Positions 25,302 through 32,491 of a stretch of DNA of 32,491 bases are shown here, piece by piece (the first letter of the stretch is position 1; the number at the start of each line of letters is the position of its first letter). This stretch comes from an uncultured Lachnospiraceae bacterium (GTDB taxonomy: Bacteria > Bacillota > Clostridia > Lachnospirales > Lachnospiraceae). The position numbers and the translations under genes were made by a program. The notes beneath the pieces were generated by a model. It worked only from the letters and a program-made list of their open reading frames with translations, made no database searches and had not been told where the DNA came from. Location of the stretch: positions 1 to 32,491 of the forward strand of contig CACWGK010000018.1 of the NCBI GenBank assembly GCA_902760415.1, in the 5' to 3' direction.

Positions 25302-25375
25302 GCGTTCTTAGCTCAGCTGGATAGAGCGTCTGGCTACGGACCAGAAGGTCGGGGGTTCGAATCCTCTAGGACGCA
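25302..25375 (+). tRNA. tRNA-Arg (anticodon ACG)
   Basis: A full cloverleaf of 74 bases. The acceptor stem GCGTTCT pairs with AGGACGC (one G-T pair), the D-arm is GCTCAGCTGGATAGAGC, and the anticodon arm TCTGG-CTACGGA-CCAGA carries anticodon ACG. The T-loop is TTCGAAT. The discriminator is A; CCA is not encoded. It reads CGN arginine codons after A-to-I editing. Confidence 0.97.
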
Positions 25376-25388
25376 CACTTAGATAAAT

Positions 25389-25432
25389 AGCCACAAACTT
25401 GCGTAAAGCTAGTTCGTGGCTGTTTTTTTTTT
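25389..25432 (+). terminator. terminator of the tRNA-Arg gene
   Basis: AGCCAC-A-AACT (25389-25399) pairs with AGTT-C-GTGGCT (25411-25421), with one mismatch, followed by G and a run of about ten T residues. The ribosome binding site of the next gene begins only two bases after the T-run. Confidence 0.85.
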
Positions 25433-25446
25433 CGGAGGTAAATCAT

Positions 25447-25791
25447 ATGAAGGAAGTTTTGATTCCTGAAAGATTAACAAGTGCGAGAAAAGCGCTGTCA
25501 ATCACGAAGCTTGAGGCTTCAAAAAGAATGAATATTGGCCAGACAACGTATGTAAGATACGAAAAGGGAGACAGAAATCCAACTTACGCTACGATTATTG
25601 TTATGGCACAGGTTCTAAATGTAAGTCCGGAATATCTGATCGGTAAGGAAGATAATCCAGAGTCTCAAAGCTATGTGATTAAGAAGGAAGAGAGTCCAGA
25701 AATGTTTAAAATTATGGAGTTATCTGAGAAGCTCGATTCAAAAGGAAGAAAGAAACTTCTTAAGTATGCTGAAGAATTGACAAAACTTTGA
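25447..25791 (+). CDS. XRE family transcriptional regulator
   Basis: 114 residues from the ATG at 25447 (GGAGG at 25434-25438, spacing 8). Residues 5-65 form a Cro/C1 helix-turn-helix (RLTSARKALSITKLEASKRMNIGQTTYVRYEKGDRNPTYATIIVMAQVLNVSPEYLIG). The C-terminal helix EMFKIMELSEKLDSKGRKKLLKYAEEL resembles the dimer helix of small immunity-repressor-like proteins. The tRNA terminator abuts its binding site, leaving no room for a normal promoter downstream of the terminator. Its mRNA must start upstream and pass through the hairpin. Confidence 0.88.
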   Translation: MKEVLIPERLTSARKALSITKLEASKRMNIGQTTYVRYEKGDRNPTYATIIVMAQVLNVSPEYLIGKEDNPESQSYVIKKEESPEMFKIMELSEKLDSKGRKKLLKYAEELTKL

Positions 25792-25912
25792 CATTTTTTT
25801 GACAGGATATAGTAGGAAAAGTTGGTAGCATTATCTTAGAATCGAAATCGTAAGGGGAGACTTATGTTCTATTTGTTGAGTCATAGACTTTAAGTCTGTA
25901 GGAGGAAATGCT

Positions 25913-27370
25913 ATGAACAAGTTTATTCATTCGAAGAAAAAAATTATGTTATTTGGCGGCATAGGTATCGGCGCACTGCTCCTTGCTTGTGGCGTGATAT
26001 TTGTGACAACTTTTCTTATGTCCCCAAAGAAAAGGATTTATAAGGCTCTGATGAATACATATGGCTCGGCGGATATTCTGAGCGGATATGTAGAAAAGGG
26101 CGGAACCCTGACAGTGGATGCGGATGTATCAGGAGCAAATGGCAGCATAAATGCTAAGCTTCTTGAAACTACAGATAAGGCATCTATGAAGAAAGGTGGT
26201 AAGATAGAACTGTCTCAAGGTGGGCAGACTGTGCTTTCATCAGATTATGTGATGGGGCAGGACGGAGCATACCTGAGTGTAGATGGTGTAACTGATGGTT
26301 ATGTTCAGTTTGAGAATAATGGTGGCTCTGGACAAAGAGCACAGGGCGGCCAGTTAACTGGAATAATCGACAGGCTTTGGAGAAATGCAGAGGTTGAATC
26401 TGCGGGAAATGGCTCCGTGACAAATGGAGTTAAGAAGATTAAATGTAAGAAATATAAGGTTACTATCTCAGCAAGTGACATTAACAGTATGCTGAAGGAA
26501 ATGTCCCAGGCAAAGCAGTCCGAGGGTGGAAAGTCTCAAGGCGGAGCAGTACAGCTTCTTCAGGCGTTTTTTAACGGTGCATCTATGCAGGACAGCGCTG
26601 GAGGAATGATGCCAGGTCAGGATTCTAGCGGCTTCGGAGGAATGATGCCGGGGCAGGATTCAAGTGGCTTCGGAGGAATGATGCCGGGGCAGGGAAATAC
26701 TCAGCAGAGTGAGTTGGTTGATGTCAGTAAGTTGCTGGAATCTGGAGTTAGTAGTGATTTAGTACTAACTATATATATGGATAAAAGTAGTATACGTGCT
26801 TTTGTCGCAGATGTATCATTTGCGGATGATGCATCAACTTCTATAAAGGTTGCTAGTAAGAACAAGGGCGTTGATAAAGTTACATCAAGTACCGAGTGGA
26901 CTGTATCACTTGTTTCTGCTACTGACGAGGATGATATATATCTTGATGTTGAGGCTCTTGATGGAAAGGCTGATATTGCAGCGGAGGTGAGTCTTACGAA
27001 GTCAGGACAGCAGATTCTTAGCGGCACAGGAAATATTCAGCTGGATACCGACATAGAAAGCGACGAACTAGATAAGGTATCAAATGTTATCGCCATGAAT
27101 CAAGTTGATCAAAGTAAGGTAAGTTCAAAGAAGCAGGACGTTATGAATGCTTTATCAGTACTTCGTGATGGACAGAGTCAGAGTCCTATGATGGGTGGTC
27201 CTGAAGATAATAACGGAGGCTATTCATTTGACTATGGCTTTGGAGGACAAGGCGGCAGCTCCGGATTTGGACAAGGTGGACAAGGAATGACTCCTGGAAT
27301 GGGACCTGGAATGGGACCTGGAATGGGTGGCATGATGCCCGGAATGATGCCGGGGATGTACCCAGATTAA
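25913..27370 (+). CDS. uncharacterised membrane-anchored Gly/Met-rich protein
   Basis: 485 residues, with GGAGG before the ATG. The N-terminus has Lys residues and one hydrophobic segment at about 11-35, with no clear cleavage site, so the rest is probably outside the cell, tethered by the helix. Residues 35-220 and 290-410 look beta-rich, with Ser/Thr/Asp-rich strands (SGANGSINAKLLETTDK, LDVEALDGKADIAAEVSLTKSG). Between them are three tandem copies of GGMMPGQDSSGF (the last partial). The C-terminus is low-complexity: GFGGQGGSSGFGQGGQG followed by repeated PGMGPGMG. Not recognised as a named family; DUF6583-like proteins of Lachnospiraceae have a similar layout, but this is a weak recollection. 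It stands alone, with a terminator after it. Confidence 0.75.
   Translation: MNKFIHSKKKIMLFGGIGIGALLLACGVIFVTTFLMSPKKRIYKALMNTYGSADILSGYVEKGGTLTVDADVSGANGSINAKLLETTDKASMKKGGKIELSQGGQTVLSSDYVMGQDGAYLSVDGVTDGYVQFENNGGSGQRAQGGQLTGIIDRLWRNAEVESAGNGSVTNGVKKIKCKKYKVTISASDINSMLKEMSQAKQSEGGKSQGGAVQLLQAFFNGASMQDSAGGMMPGQDSSGFGGMMPGQDSSGFGGMMPGQGNTQQSELVDVSKLLESGVSSDLVLTIYMDKSSIRAFVADVSFADDASTSIKVASKNKGVDKVTSSTEWTVSLVSATDEDDIYLDVEALDGKADIAAEVSLTKSGQQILSGTGNIQLDTDIESDELDKVSNVIAMNQVDQSKVSSKKQDVMNALSVLRDGQSQSPMMGGPEDNNGGYSFDYGFGGQGGSSGFGQGGQGMTPGMGPGMGPGMGGMMPGMMPGMYPD
26600..26695 (+). repeat. 36-bp in-frame tandem repeat
   Basis: Units at 26600-26635 and 26636-26671 plus a partial third to about 26695, coding for GGMMPGQDSSGF. 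Units two and three are almost identical and unit one differs at a few bases. A second, 12-bp repeat (GGAATGGGACCT type) lies near the end of the same gene at about 27286-27330. Confidence 0.85.
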
Positions 27371-27388
27371 CATAATGAAAATTAGTAG

Positions 27389-27428
27389 AAAAAAGGCGCT
27401 ATTCGAATGATGACATAGTGCCTTTTTT
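27389..27428 (+). terminator. rho-independent terminator
   Basis: A 13-bp stem, AAAAAAGGCGCTA (27389-27401) with TAGTGCCTTTTTT (27416-27428), one G-T pair, and a 14-base loop. The stem ends in T residues on the right and A residues on the left. Confidence 0.85.
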
Positions 27429-27438
27429 GTGATATAAT
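27410..27438 (+). promoter_or_regulatory. promoter of the AAA+ gene, overlapping the terminator
   Basis: ATGACA at 27410-27415 (in the terminator loop) and TATAAT at 27433-27438 with a 17-base spacer and a TG extension at 27430-27431. The start codon is 74 bases downstream. Confidence 0.65.
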
Positions 27439-27511
27439 ACCCTTACGCTGATTTTAGGGTGAGAGCTATTTCGGCGAAAATAAAAATCTTTATTTTTGGT
27501 GGGGCAGTGTT

Positions 27512-29164
27512 ATGGTAATAAAAAACATTCAAAACATGATTGCAGAGTGTATCACATATGCAGATGATATCTCTGAGAATTCATCAATCTATCCTGCAGA
27601 CGCTAGGATGTCACTTAAAGACCTGTTAAGATACGACATGATGGTCTTTCTTGGATATCTGTATGAGCCAGGGAACAGCGAGTTTCAGGATCAGATAGAG
27701 TATATCAAGACCAACCTTCGTATGATTCTTTCTGAGGAGAAGTTCCTCGCATTGGTTGAGCAGAAATGCAGTGATACCAAGTTCCTTACAGAATCACCAA
27801 AGTCTCTTACATACTTCATAGAAGCAGATAGAGATCCTGACATGAAGGCATCTAATGCCAGTGTCGCAAAGTCTAAGTTTGTAGTTGATACATTTAGAAA
27901 ACTTGGTGAAGGCTTTATAGCATATGATGGAGTTAAGGAAGCTACAAAGCAGGCTCTTAAGGATTATGTAGGTGTTCTTAATGCTACACTTAATAGTGCA
28001 GGTATTGTTACATCTCAGCAGACAAGTATTCTGAAGGCTGGAGATATGCCAGATCACCTGAAGGGTGGTACAGCTACATTCTCTAATACAGCTGATCCAG
28101 AACTTGAGACTATCACATCATTTGATGAGAAGACTGGTGAGTTCGTTACTAAGAAAGCAATTAATATATCTGGACGTAATATCCAGAAGAAGGCTGCTAC
28201 TGATGTATCTGAGTTCCTTAACTTCAAGAAGGAAGAGGATGATGAAGGTAAGGTCTTCAAGCGTGGTGAGGGCCGTGTCGGTAGAAGAGGCCGTAAGGAT
28301 GAGTCAGAAGAGATTGATAAGTCTCTTGATGAACTTGTTCATGACCTTCAGGGACTTATCGGACTTGGTTCCGTTAAGGAAGACGTTATGCACCTCATCA
28401 ATATCATTAAGGTACGTAAGCTTCGTGAGATGAGAGGCTACAAGCGAGTTGAGATGTCCTTCCACCTTGTATTTACGGGTAACCCTGGTACAGGTAAGAC
28501 AACAATCGCTCGTCTTCTTGCTAAGATATATAAGCAGCTCGGCCTTGTTAGTAAGGGTCAGTTTATCGAGGTTGATAGATCTGGTCTGGTTGACCACTTT
28601 GCTGGTGGTACTGCTCTTAAGACAACAAATGTTATCAACCGAGCAATCGGTGGTATCCTCTTCATCGATGAGGCATATACACTGACACATAATAAGGATT
28701 CAGGAGACTATGGTCAGGAGGCAATCGATACACTTCTGAAACGTATGGAGGATGATCGTGATGACTTCATCGTTATCGTTGCTGGTTACACAAATGAGAT
28801 GACAGAGTTCATCGAGTCCAACCCTGGTCTTAAGTCCAGATTTAATAAGTACATTTACTTCCCAGATTACAACAGTAGTGAGCTGATGGAAATCTTCAAG
28901 TATATGTGTAAGAACAACGATTATATCCTTACTCAGAGTGCAGCAGATGTTGCTGAGGCATATCTGAGAGGTATGACAGAGCAGAAGATTGATAACTTCG
29001 CAAATGCCCGTCTCGTTCGTAACTACTTCGAGCGTTGCGTAGATAGACAGGCTACAAGAATCATCGCTGATGAGAATATAAATGATGACGACCTTATCAC
29101 ACTTCTTCGTGAGGATATGCTTGAGGAAACTGCAGCAGCACAGTTAACAAAGAATGATGATTAA
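27512..29164 (+). CDS. AAA+ ATPase of the CbbX/SpoVK type with a novel N-terminal domain
   Basis: 550 residues, with GGTGGGG before the ATG. Residues 1-210 form a helical domain that I do not recognise. A charged linker follows at about 235-270 (EEDDEGKVFKRGEGRVGRRGRKDESEE). The AAA+ module (275-540) has the CbbX/SpoVK entry ELVHDLQGLIGLGSVKEDV, Walker A GNPGTGKT at 323-330, the pore-loop segment SGLVDHFAGGTALKT, Walker B ILFIDEA with Asp386-Glu387, sensor 1 IVIVAGYTNEM, and arginine-finger GLKSRF. The lid domain NFANARLVRNYFERCVDRQATRI is also typical. CbbX-type proteins remodel protein complexes, and the N-terminal domain would choose the target. It is not named spoVK because the N-terminus and setting differ. 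Confidence 0.9.
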   Translation: MVIKNIQNMIAECITYADDISENSSIYPADARMSLKDLLRYDMMVFLGYLYEPGNSEFQDQIEYIKTNLRMILSEEKFLALVEQKCSDTKFLTESPKSLTYFIEADRDPDMKASNASVAKSKFVVDTFRKLGEGFIAYDGVKEATKQALKDYVGVLNATLNSAGIVTSQQTSILKAGDMPDHLKGGTATFSNTADPELETITSFDEKTGEFVTKKAINISGRNIQKKAATDVSEFLNFKKEEDDEGKVFKRGEGRVGRRGRKDESEEIDKSLDELVHDLQGLIGLGSVKEDVMHLINIIKVRKLREMRGYKRVEMSFHLVFTGNPGTGKTTIARLLAKIYKQLGLVSKGQFIEVDRSGLVDHFAGGTALKTTNVINRAIGGILFIDEAYTLTHNKDSGDYGQEAIDTLLKRMEDDRDDFIVIVAGYTNEMTEFIESNPGLKSRFNKYIYFPDYNSSELMEIFKYMCKNNDYILTQSAADVAEAYLRGMTEQKIDNFANARLVRNYFERCVDRQATRIIADENINDDDLITLLREDMLEETAAAQLTKNDD

Positions 29165-29194
29165 TAAATGAGTGTACATAGGTGACACCCAGGT

Positions 29195-29239
29195 CAGGCA
29201 CCAGCTGTCACAGGATGTGACAGTTGATGCCTGCTTTTT
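29195..29239 (+). terminator. long hairpin after the AAA+ gene
   Basis: An 18-bp stem (29195-29212 with 29216-29233), one mismatch and one G-T pair, 3-base loop, followed by C and five T residues. It ends only 9 bases before the binding site AGGAG of the next gene, so it could also act as an attenuator. Confidence 0.8.
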
Positions 29240-29257
29240 ATATAACAGGAGAAGCGT

Positions 29258-30379
29258 ATGGGAAATATAGTAGAGACTAGACCATTTGTTCCTTGGGAGC
29301 AAATGAATAACTTTATGGTAGACGCCTTCAAAGGGTATGGGGTTCCTGAAGAAGACGCAATAATATGTGCCGATGTTCTTCTGGAGTCAGACAGACGAGG
29401 CATAGAAAGTCACGGATGCAATCGATTTAAACCTATATACATCGATCGTATCGTGAAGGGTACACTCCTTCCGGTGACTGAAATAGAGATACTTAAAGAA
29501 ACTCCAACTACGATTGTTATGGACGCTCATGATGGCATGGGTATGGTAGCCAGCTATCGTATGATGGAGAAGCTTATAGAAAAGGCAAAGACTTATGGTA
29601 TGGCCGGTGGAGCTATCCGTAACTCAACTCATTATGGGATCGCAGGATACTGGACTTCCATGGCGAGTAAAGAAGGAATGGTTGGTATCACTGGTACAAA
29701 TGCAAGACCATCCATAGCACCAACCTTCGGCGTTGAGAATATGCTTGGTACTAATCCACTGACCTTCTCGATTCCAACCGATGAAGAGTTTCCATTTTGC
29801 CTAGACTGTGCAACATCTATAGTTCAGAGAGGACGTATAGAGTACTATGCTAGAGAGGGTAAACCAACTCCAGCGGGAACTGTCATTTCTGAAAATGGAG
29901 AAGCTCTTACAGATAGTCAGCAGATTCTAAAGGACTTGGTTTCTGGTACAGCGGCACTTGCTCCACTTGGTGGAATAGGAGATGAGCTGGCTGGATACAA
30001 GGGCTATGGATATGCTACAGTAGTTGAGATTCTATCGGCTGCCCTATCTGGCGGTGAATTCATGAAGGCGCTTTCGGGAGTGAGCGAAGACGGCAAACCG
30101 CAGATGTATCATTTGGGGCACTTCTTCTTTGTGGTGGATCCTGATGCATTTATGGGTCAGGATGAGTTTAAGAAAATTGCAGGAGATATCTGCCGTGCAC
30201 TTCGTGCTTCAAAGAAGGCTCCTGGAGAAAGTCGTATATATACTGCTGGTGAGAAGGAGTATGATGTGTGGCTTTATAGAAAGGACAAGGGTGTGCCAGT
30301 CGGTGAAGGCGTTCAGAAGGATATCGTGACGATTCGAGATGCTTTAGGGCTGGATTACCATTTTGACTTTGAGAAATAA
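29258..30379 (+). CDS. Ldh family (malate/L-lactate dehydrogenase-type) oxidoreductase
   Basis: 373 residues, with AGGAG before the ATG. It is an NAD(P)-dependent 2-hydroxyacid dehydrogenase of the YlbC/MdH-like family, unrelated to classical LDH. Family marks are the N-terminal helix, ESDRRGIESHGCNRF with the catalytic His52, the strand MDAHDGMGMVASYRMMEKLIEKA, AIRNSTHYGIAGYW with His125, TGTNARPSIAPTFGVENMLGTNPLTFSIP, and GIGDELAGYKGYGYATVVEILSAALSG. Members act on malate, lactate, ureidoglycolate, sulfolactate or imine substrates, and the sequence alone does not decide. No pathway partner is next to it. Confidence 0.92.
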   Translation: MGNIVETRPFVPWEQMNNFMVDAFKGYGVPEEDAIICADVLLESDRRGIESHGCNRFKPIYIDRIVKGTLLPVTEIEILKETPTTIVMDAHDGMGMVASYRMMEKLIEKAKTYGMAGGAIRNSTHYGIAGYWTSMASKEGMVGITGTNARPSIAPTFGVENMLGTNPLTFSIPTDEEFPFCLDCATSIVQRGRIEYYAREGKPTPAGTVISENGEALTDSQQILKDLVSGTAALAPLGGIGDELAGYKGYGYATVVEILSAALSGGEFMKALSGVSEDGKPQMYHLGHFFFVVDPDAFMGQDEFKKIAGDICRALRASKKAPGESRIYTAGEKEYDVWLYRKDKGVPVGEGVQKDIVTIRDALGLDYHFDFEK

Positions 30380-30410
30380 TTTGTTCAAGTATTTTTATGA
30401 GGGAATTAAA

Positions 30411-30776
30411 ATGTCAAATGCACCAGAATATATTGAGGATTATCTAAGAATAATAAAGGACGAACTGAAGGAAAAGTATAACCTGACTGAGGAACAGGCA
30501 GCGAAGGCAGTCTATAAATCTGCAGTTAGAAGTATACTGCTCGGAGAAAATGAAGAACTGAGAAGATATCAGATGCATAAGTCTCTCGAGGATACAGTTC
30601 TTGATGTATATAGACAATATAAGAATATTGGAGAACGTAGCTCCGCTAAAAATGGTGAAGAGATCGTTGATAAGATCAACAAGGTTGAGACTCAGGATGA
30701 GTCTATAAGAGAACGTCATAAGGAGAAGGTTTCGCTTCTTCAAGATATTCCGCTTCCTGGAGCTGATGATGAATAA
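30411..30776 (+). CDS. small uncharacterised helical protein
   Basis: 121 residues from the ATG at 30411, preceded by GAGGGAA; earlier in-frame starts overlap the previous gene and lack a binding site. The sequence is almost wholly helical and highly charged (YIEDYLRIIKDELKEKYNLTEEQAAKAVYKSAVRSILLG), with a C-terminal proline patch DIPLPGADDE. No domain is recognised. It starts 31 bases after the dehydrogenase and ends 30 before a membrane-protein gene, so it is probably cotranscribed with the latter. The regular amphipathic pattern suggests a protein-binding adaptor, which is only a guess. Confidence 0.7.
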   Translation: MSNAPEYIEDYLRIIKDELKEKYNLTEEQAAKAVYKSAVRSILLGENEELRRYQMHKSLEDTVLDVYRQYKNIGERSSAKNGEEIVDKINKVETQDESIRERHKEKVSLLQDIPLPGADDE

Positions 30777-30806
30777 AATGAGTGAAGGGTTAGGAGTATA
30801 TAGATA

Positions 30807-31856
30807 ATGATAGCTTTCTTTATTGGCTTAATACTTGGTCTTGTGGTAATGAGTATTACTATTTCGCTGTCAGCCGTTGTAGTGTCGCTTTTTACTGATT
30901 CCTATATTTCAATTGCAAGAGTATTTGGAAAAACAGGAAGACGAAGTAGTCCAGATCAAAAGTTCACATGGAATAGTGATAAGTTTGTTCTCTTACCAAG
31001 CTTCTATTTGCAGCTGGGAATAGATGAGGAGACAGATTCAAAGTATAAAAAGGTTACACTTGCTATGGATTTGCTTCTGATGTTCCTCAACTTCCTATAT
31101 GCATTTGTAATACTTTACTTCTTTTGGAAGAATCCAAAGTTTGGAGCGAGAATACTTCGTTCAAGTGCAGAGTATGCTGCAATTGTCAGTATTCTTACTG
31201 TAATAATGAGAATATATAGGACATTTATTAAGGGACAGGATTTGGCGAGCTTTTCACGTTCTCAGATTTTGAAGCTTAAGAATGGAGCTACCTTTGAACA
31301 GCTGGATATGTCTATACCAGATGGAATGTTTGATAAGGCGACTAGACAGGAGAAGGTAAGTTATCTATATCTTTGCTTTTCTAAAGCGCTTTGGATGAAG
31401 AACTTCTCTGCACTTAATAATCTGGTAAGACAGATGGACCTTGCAGTTAGAAAGCATGGAGCGAATTCTGAATATGCATATGAGACGCTTATTATGGGCG
31501 GCTATTATCACATTCTTTTTTATTCGTCCTATGTGAATCCTAATCCATCGCATGCAGCCAGAATATATAATCTGATAAAGCCAGCTATTGAGGCTGATAT
31601 GGACGCAAATGGTAGAAGAACCTTGGCGTATTATCAGTTCTATATTCTGAATCAGCCACAGCTTGCATCAATTACTCTGAATCAAGCTATCGAGGCACTT
31701 CAAACTCCTGATATGAATCGATTCACACAGGCAGAGCTTAATCTAGAGAGGCGACTAATAGAAGAACTTCAGGATAATATGACAAGAGTCCTTAATCCAG
31801 GAACTTTCACAAAACCAGTGATAGAGAATACATTTGACGACGCTCCAATATTCTAA
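30807..31856 (+). CDS. uncharacterised membrane protein with a cytoplasmic helical-repeat domain
   Basis: 349 residues. AGGAG lies about 10 bases before the ATG. Membrane segments are at about 2-30, 84-108 and 118-137. Residues 160-330 are helical and look TPR-like: VSYLYLCFSKALWMKNFSALNNLVRQMDLAV, YETLIMGGYYHILFYSSY, RRTLAYYQFYILNQPQLASITLNQAIEAL. There are no catalytic motifs. The NYN nuclease gene begins 13 bases downstream, and a small helical protein is upstream. The three likely form an operon in which this protein may anchor partners to the membrane (inference). Confidence 0.75.
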   Translation: MIAFFIGLILGLVVMSITISLSAVVVSLFTDSYISIARVFGKTGRRSSPDQKFTWNSDKFVLLPSFYLQLGIDEETDSKYKKVTLAMDLLLMFLNFLYAFVILYFFWKNPKFGARILRSSAEYAAIVSILTVIMRIYRTFIKGQDLASFSRSQILKLKNGATFEQLDMSIPDGMFDKATRQEKVSYLYLCFSKALWMKNFSALNNLVRQMDLAVRKHGANSEYAYETLIMGGYYHILFYSSYVNPNPSHAARIYNLIKPAIEADMDANGRRTLAYYQFYILNQPQLASITLNQAIEALQTPDMNRFTQAELNLERRLIEELQDNMTRVLNPGTFTKPVIENTFDDAPIF

Positions 31857-31869
31857 GAAAGGACAACTA

Positions 31870-32491
31870 ATGGAAGATAAAAGATACGCCGTCTTGATTG
31901 ACTCAGATAATATATCTTCAAAATACATTTCCAGTATTCTTGATGAAATGACGAAGTACGGCGTTGTAACTTATAAGAGAATATACGGTGACTGGACCTC
32001 CACTCAGGCTAACAAGTGGAAGACACAGCTGATGGAGAACTCCATAACACCTATCCAGCAGTTCAGAAATACTGTTGGTAAAAATGCAACTGATTCCACG
32101 CTCATTATCGATGCGATGGATATTCTATATACCCATAGTGTGGATGGGTTCTGTATCGTATCCAGTGATGGAGATTTCACAAGACTTGCCAGTCGACTGA
32201 GAGAGTCGGGAATGCATGTTATCGGAATGGGAGAGAGTAAGACTCCTCGATCTTTCAGAGCTGCATGTACAGTCTTCACTGACCTTGAACTTCTTCTCTT
32301 CCAGACAGATGATAATGCTGTAGCGAAGGAAGGAAAGTCAAAAGGTAAGAAGAAGTCTGAAAATGTTATCCCTCTCAAGAATATCGAAAATGATATCATA
32401 GAGATCATAACTGAGAATGATAACCGTGGAAAAGAGACAGGACTCGGCGAGATCGGAAGTCGACTTCAGAAGAAGTACTCCGACTTCGATG
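31870..32491 (+). CDS. NYN-domain RNase-like protein, probably with LOTUS domain (cut by window end)
   Basis: Open to the right edge; 207 full codons are visible. AAGGA lies 6 bases before the ATG. Residues 1-140 match the LabA-like NYN domain, a PIN-type nuclease fold: VLIDSDNIS with Asp11, Asp13 and Asn14, KRIYGDW, DSTLIIDAMDILYTHSVDGFCIVSSDGDFTRLASRLRESGMHVIGMG, and FRAACTVFTDLELL. The acidic residues needed for metal-dependent RNA cleavage are present. A Lys-rich linker follows, then IENDIIEIITENDNRGKETGLGEIGSRLQKKY, the beginning of an OST-HTH/LOTUS RNA-binding domain. This two-domain form is common in bacteria and probably cuts or processes RNA; targets are unknown. Confidence 0.88.
   Translation, partial: MEDKRYAVLIDSDNISSKYISSILDEMTKYGVVTYKRIYGDWTSTQANKWKTQLMENSITPIQQFRNTVGKNATDSTLIIDAMDILYTHSVDGFCIVSSDGDFTRLASRLRESGMHVIGMGESKTPRSFRAACTVFTDLELLLFQTDDNAVAKEGKSKGKKKSENVIPLKNIENDIIEIITENDNRGKETGLGEIGSRLQKKYSDFD

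Noticed and set aside
26600..26695. CRISPR-like direct repeats
   Set aside because: The units are contiguous with no spacers and are in frame, coding for a protein repeat.
29217..29246. Promoter GTGACA / TATAAC for the dehydrogenase gene
   Set aside because: The transcript would begin after the ribosome binding site at about 29248-29252, so this promoter would give a leaderless mRNA despite a good binding site.

Overview
The window looks like a chromosomal segment of a low-to-moderate GC, anaerobic Firmicute, most likely of the Lachnospiraceae (Butyrivibrio/Pseudobutyrivibrio-like). This rests on Shine-Dalgarno sites of the AGGAGG type before most genes, sigma-A type TTGACA/TATAAT promoters, an anaerobe-type biotin synthase, and a gene set typical of gut or rumen clostridia. 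The genus is inference. No phage, insertion sequence, CRISPR array or rRNA was seen.

Left part (1-6.1 kb): bioB has a promoter whose -35 box sits inside a BirA-like palindrome. A DUF3737 beta-helix gene follows, then a pair of inverted palindromic repeats. Next comes a three-gene unit of an uncharacterised beta-rich protein, a vWA-like protein and a divergent adenylosuccinate synthetase (PurA) homologue that has lost the guanine-specificity motif. A Nudix/winged-helix (NrtR-like) gene lies just downstream. This unit is the best candidate for an undescribed system.

Middle part (6.1-16.4 kb): a minus-strand ABC ATPase, ABC-2 permease and TetR operon has a TetR-operator-like palindrome centred on its -10 box. 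Rightwards follow an HTH-Uma2 nuclease fusion, a LacI-type sugar-sensor/GGDEF diguanylate cyclase, a cytoplasmic GH53-like protein that looks catalytically degenerate, a PHP-domain hydrolase, a Cys-containing XRE-type regulator (minus strand) and an intracellular GH13 amylase.

Right part (16.4-32.5 kb): uvrB-uvrA is followed closely by a fructose operon (fruK, a IIC-only PTS permease with an acidic repetitive N-terminus, and a DeoR-type regulator) ending in an Sfp-type phosphopantetheinyl transferase. A tRNA-Arg(ACG) gene, its terminator and an XRE regulator come next. Then follow a membrane-anchored Gly/Met-rich protein, a CbbX/SpoVK-type AAA+ ATPase, an Ldh-family dehydrogenase, two uncharacterised proteins (one membrane-bound), and a NYN RNase-like gene that runs off the window.

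Transcription is mostly rightward in short operons. Several junctions are very compact: terminators overlap promoters (27.4 kb), or sit directly against the next ribosome binding site (25.4 kb) or close before it (29.2 kb). The only stretch over 300 bases without a gene is 8417-8773, which holds two divergent control regions.
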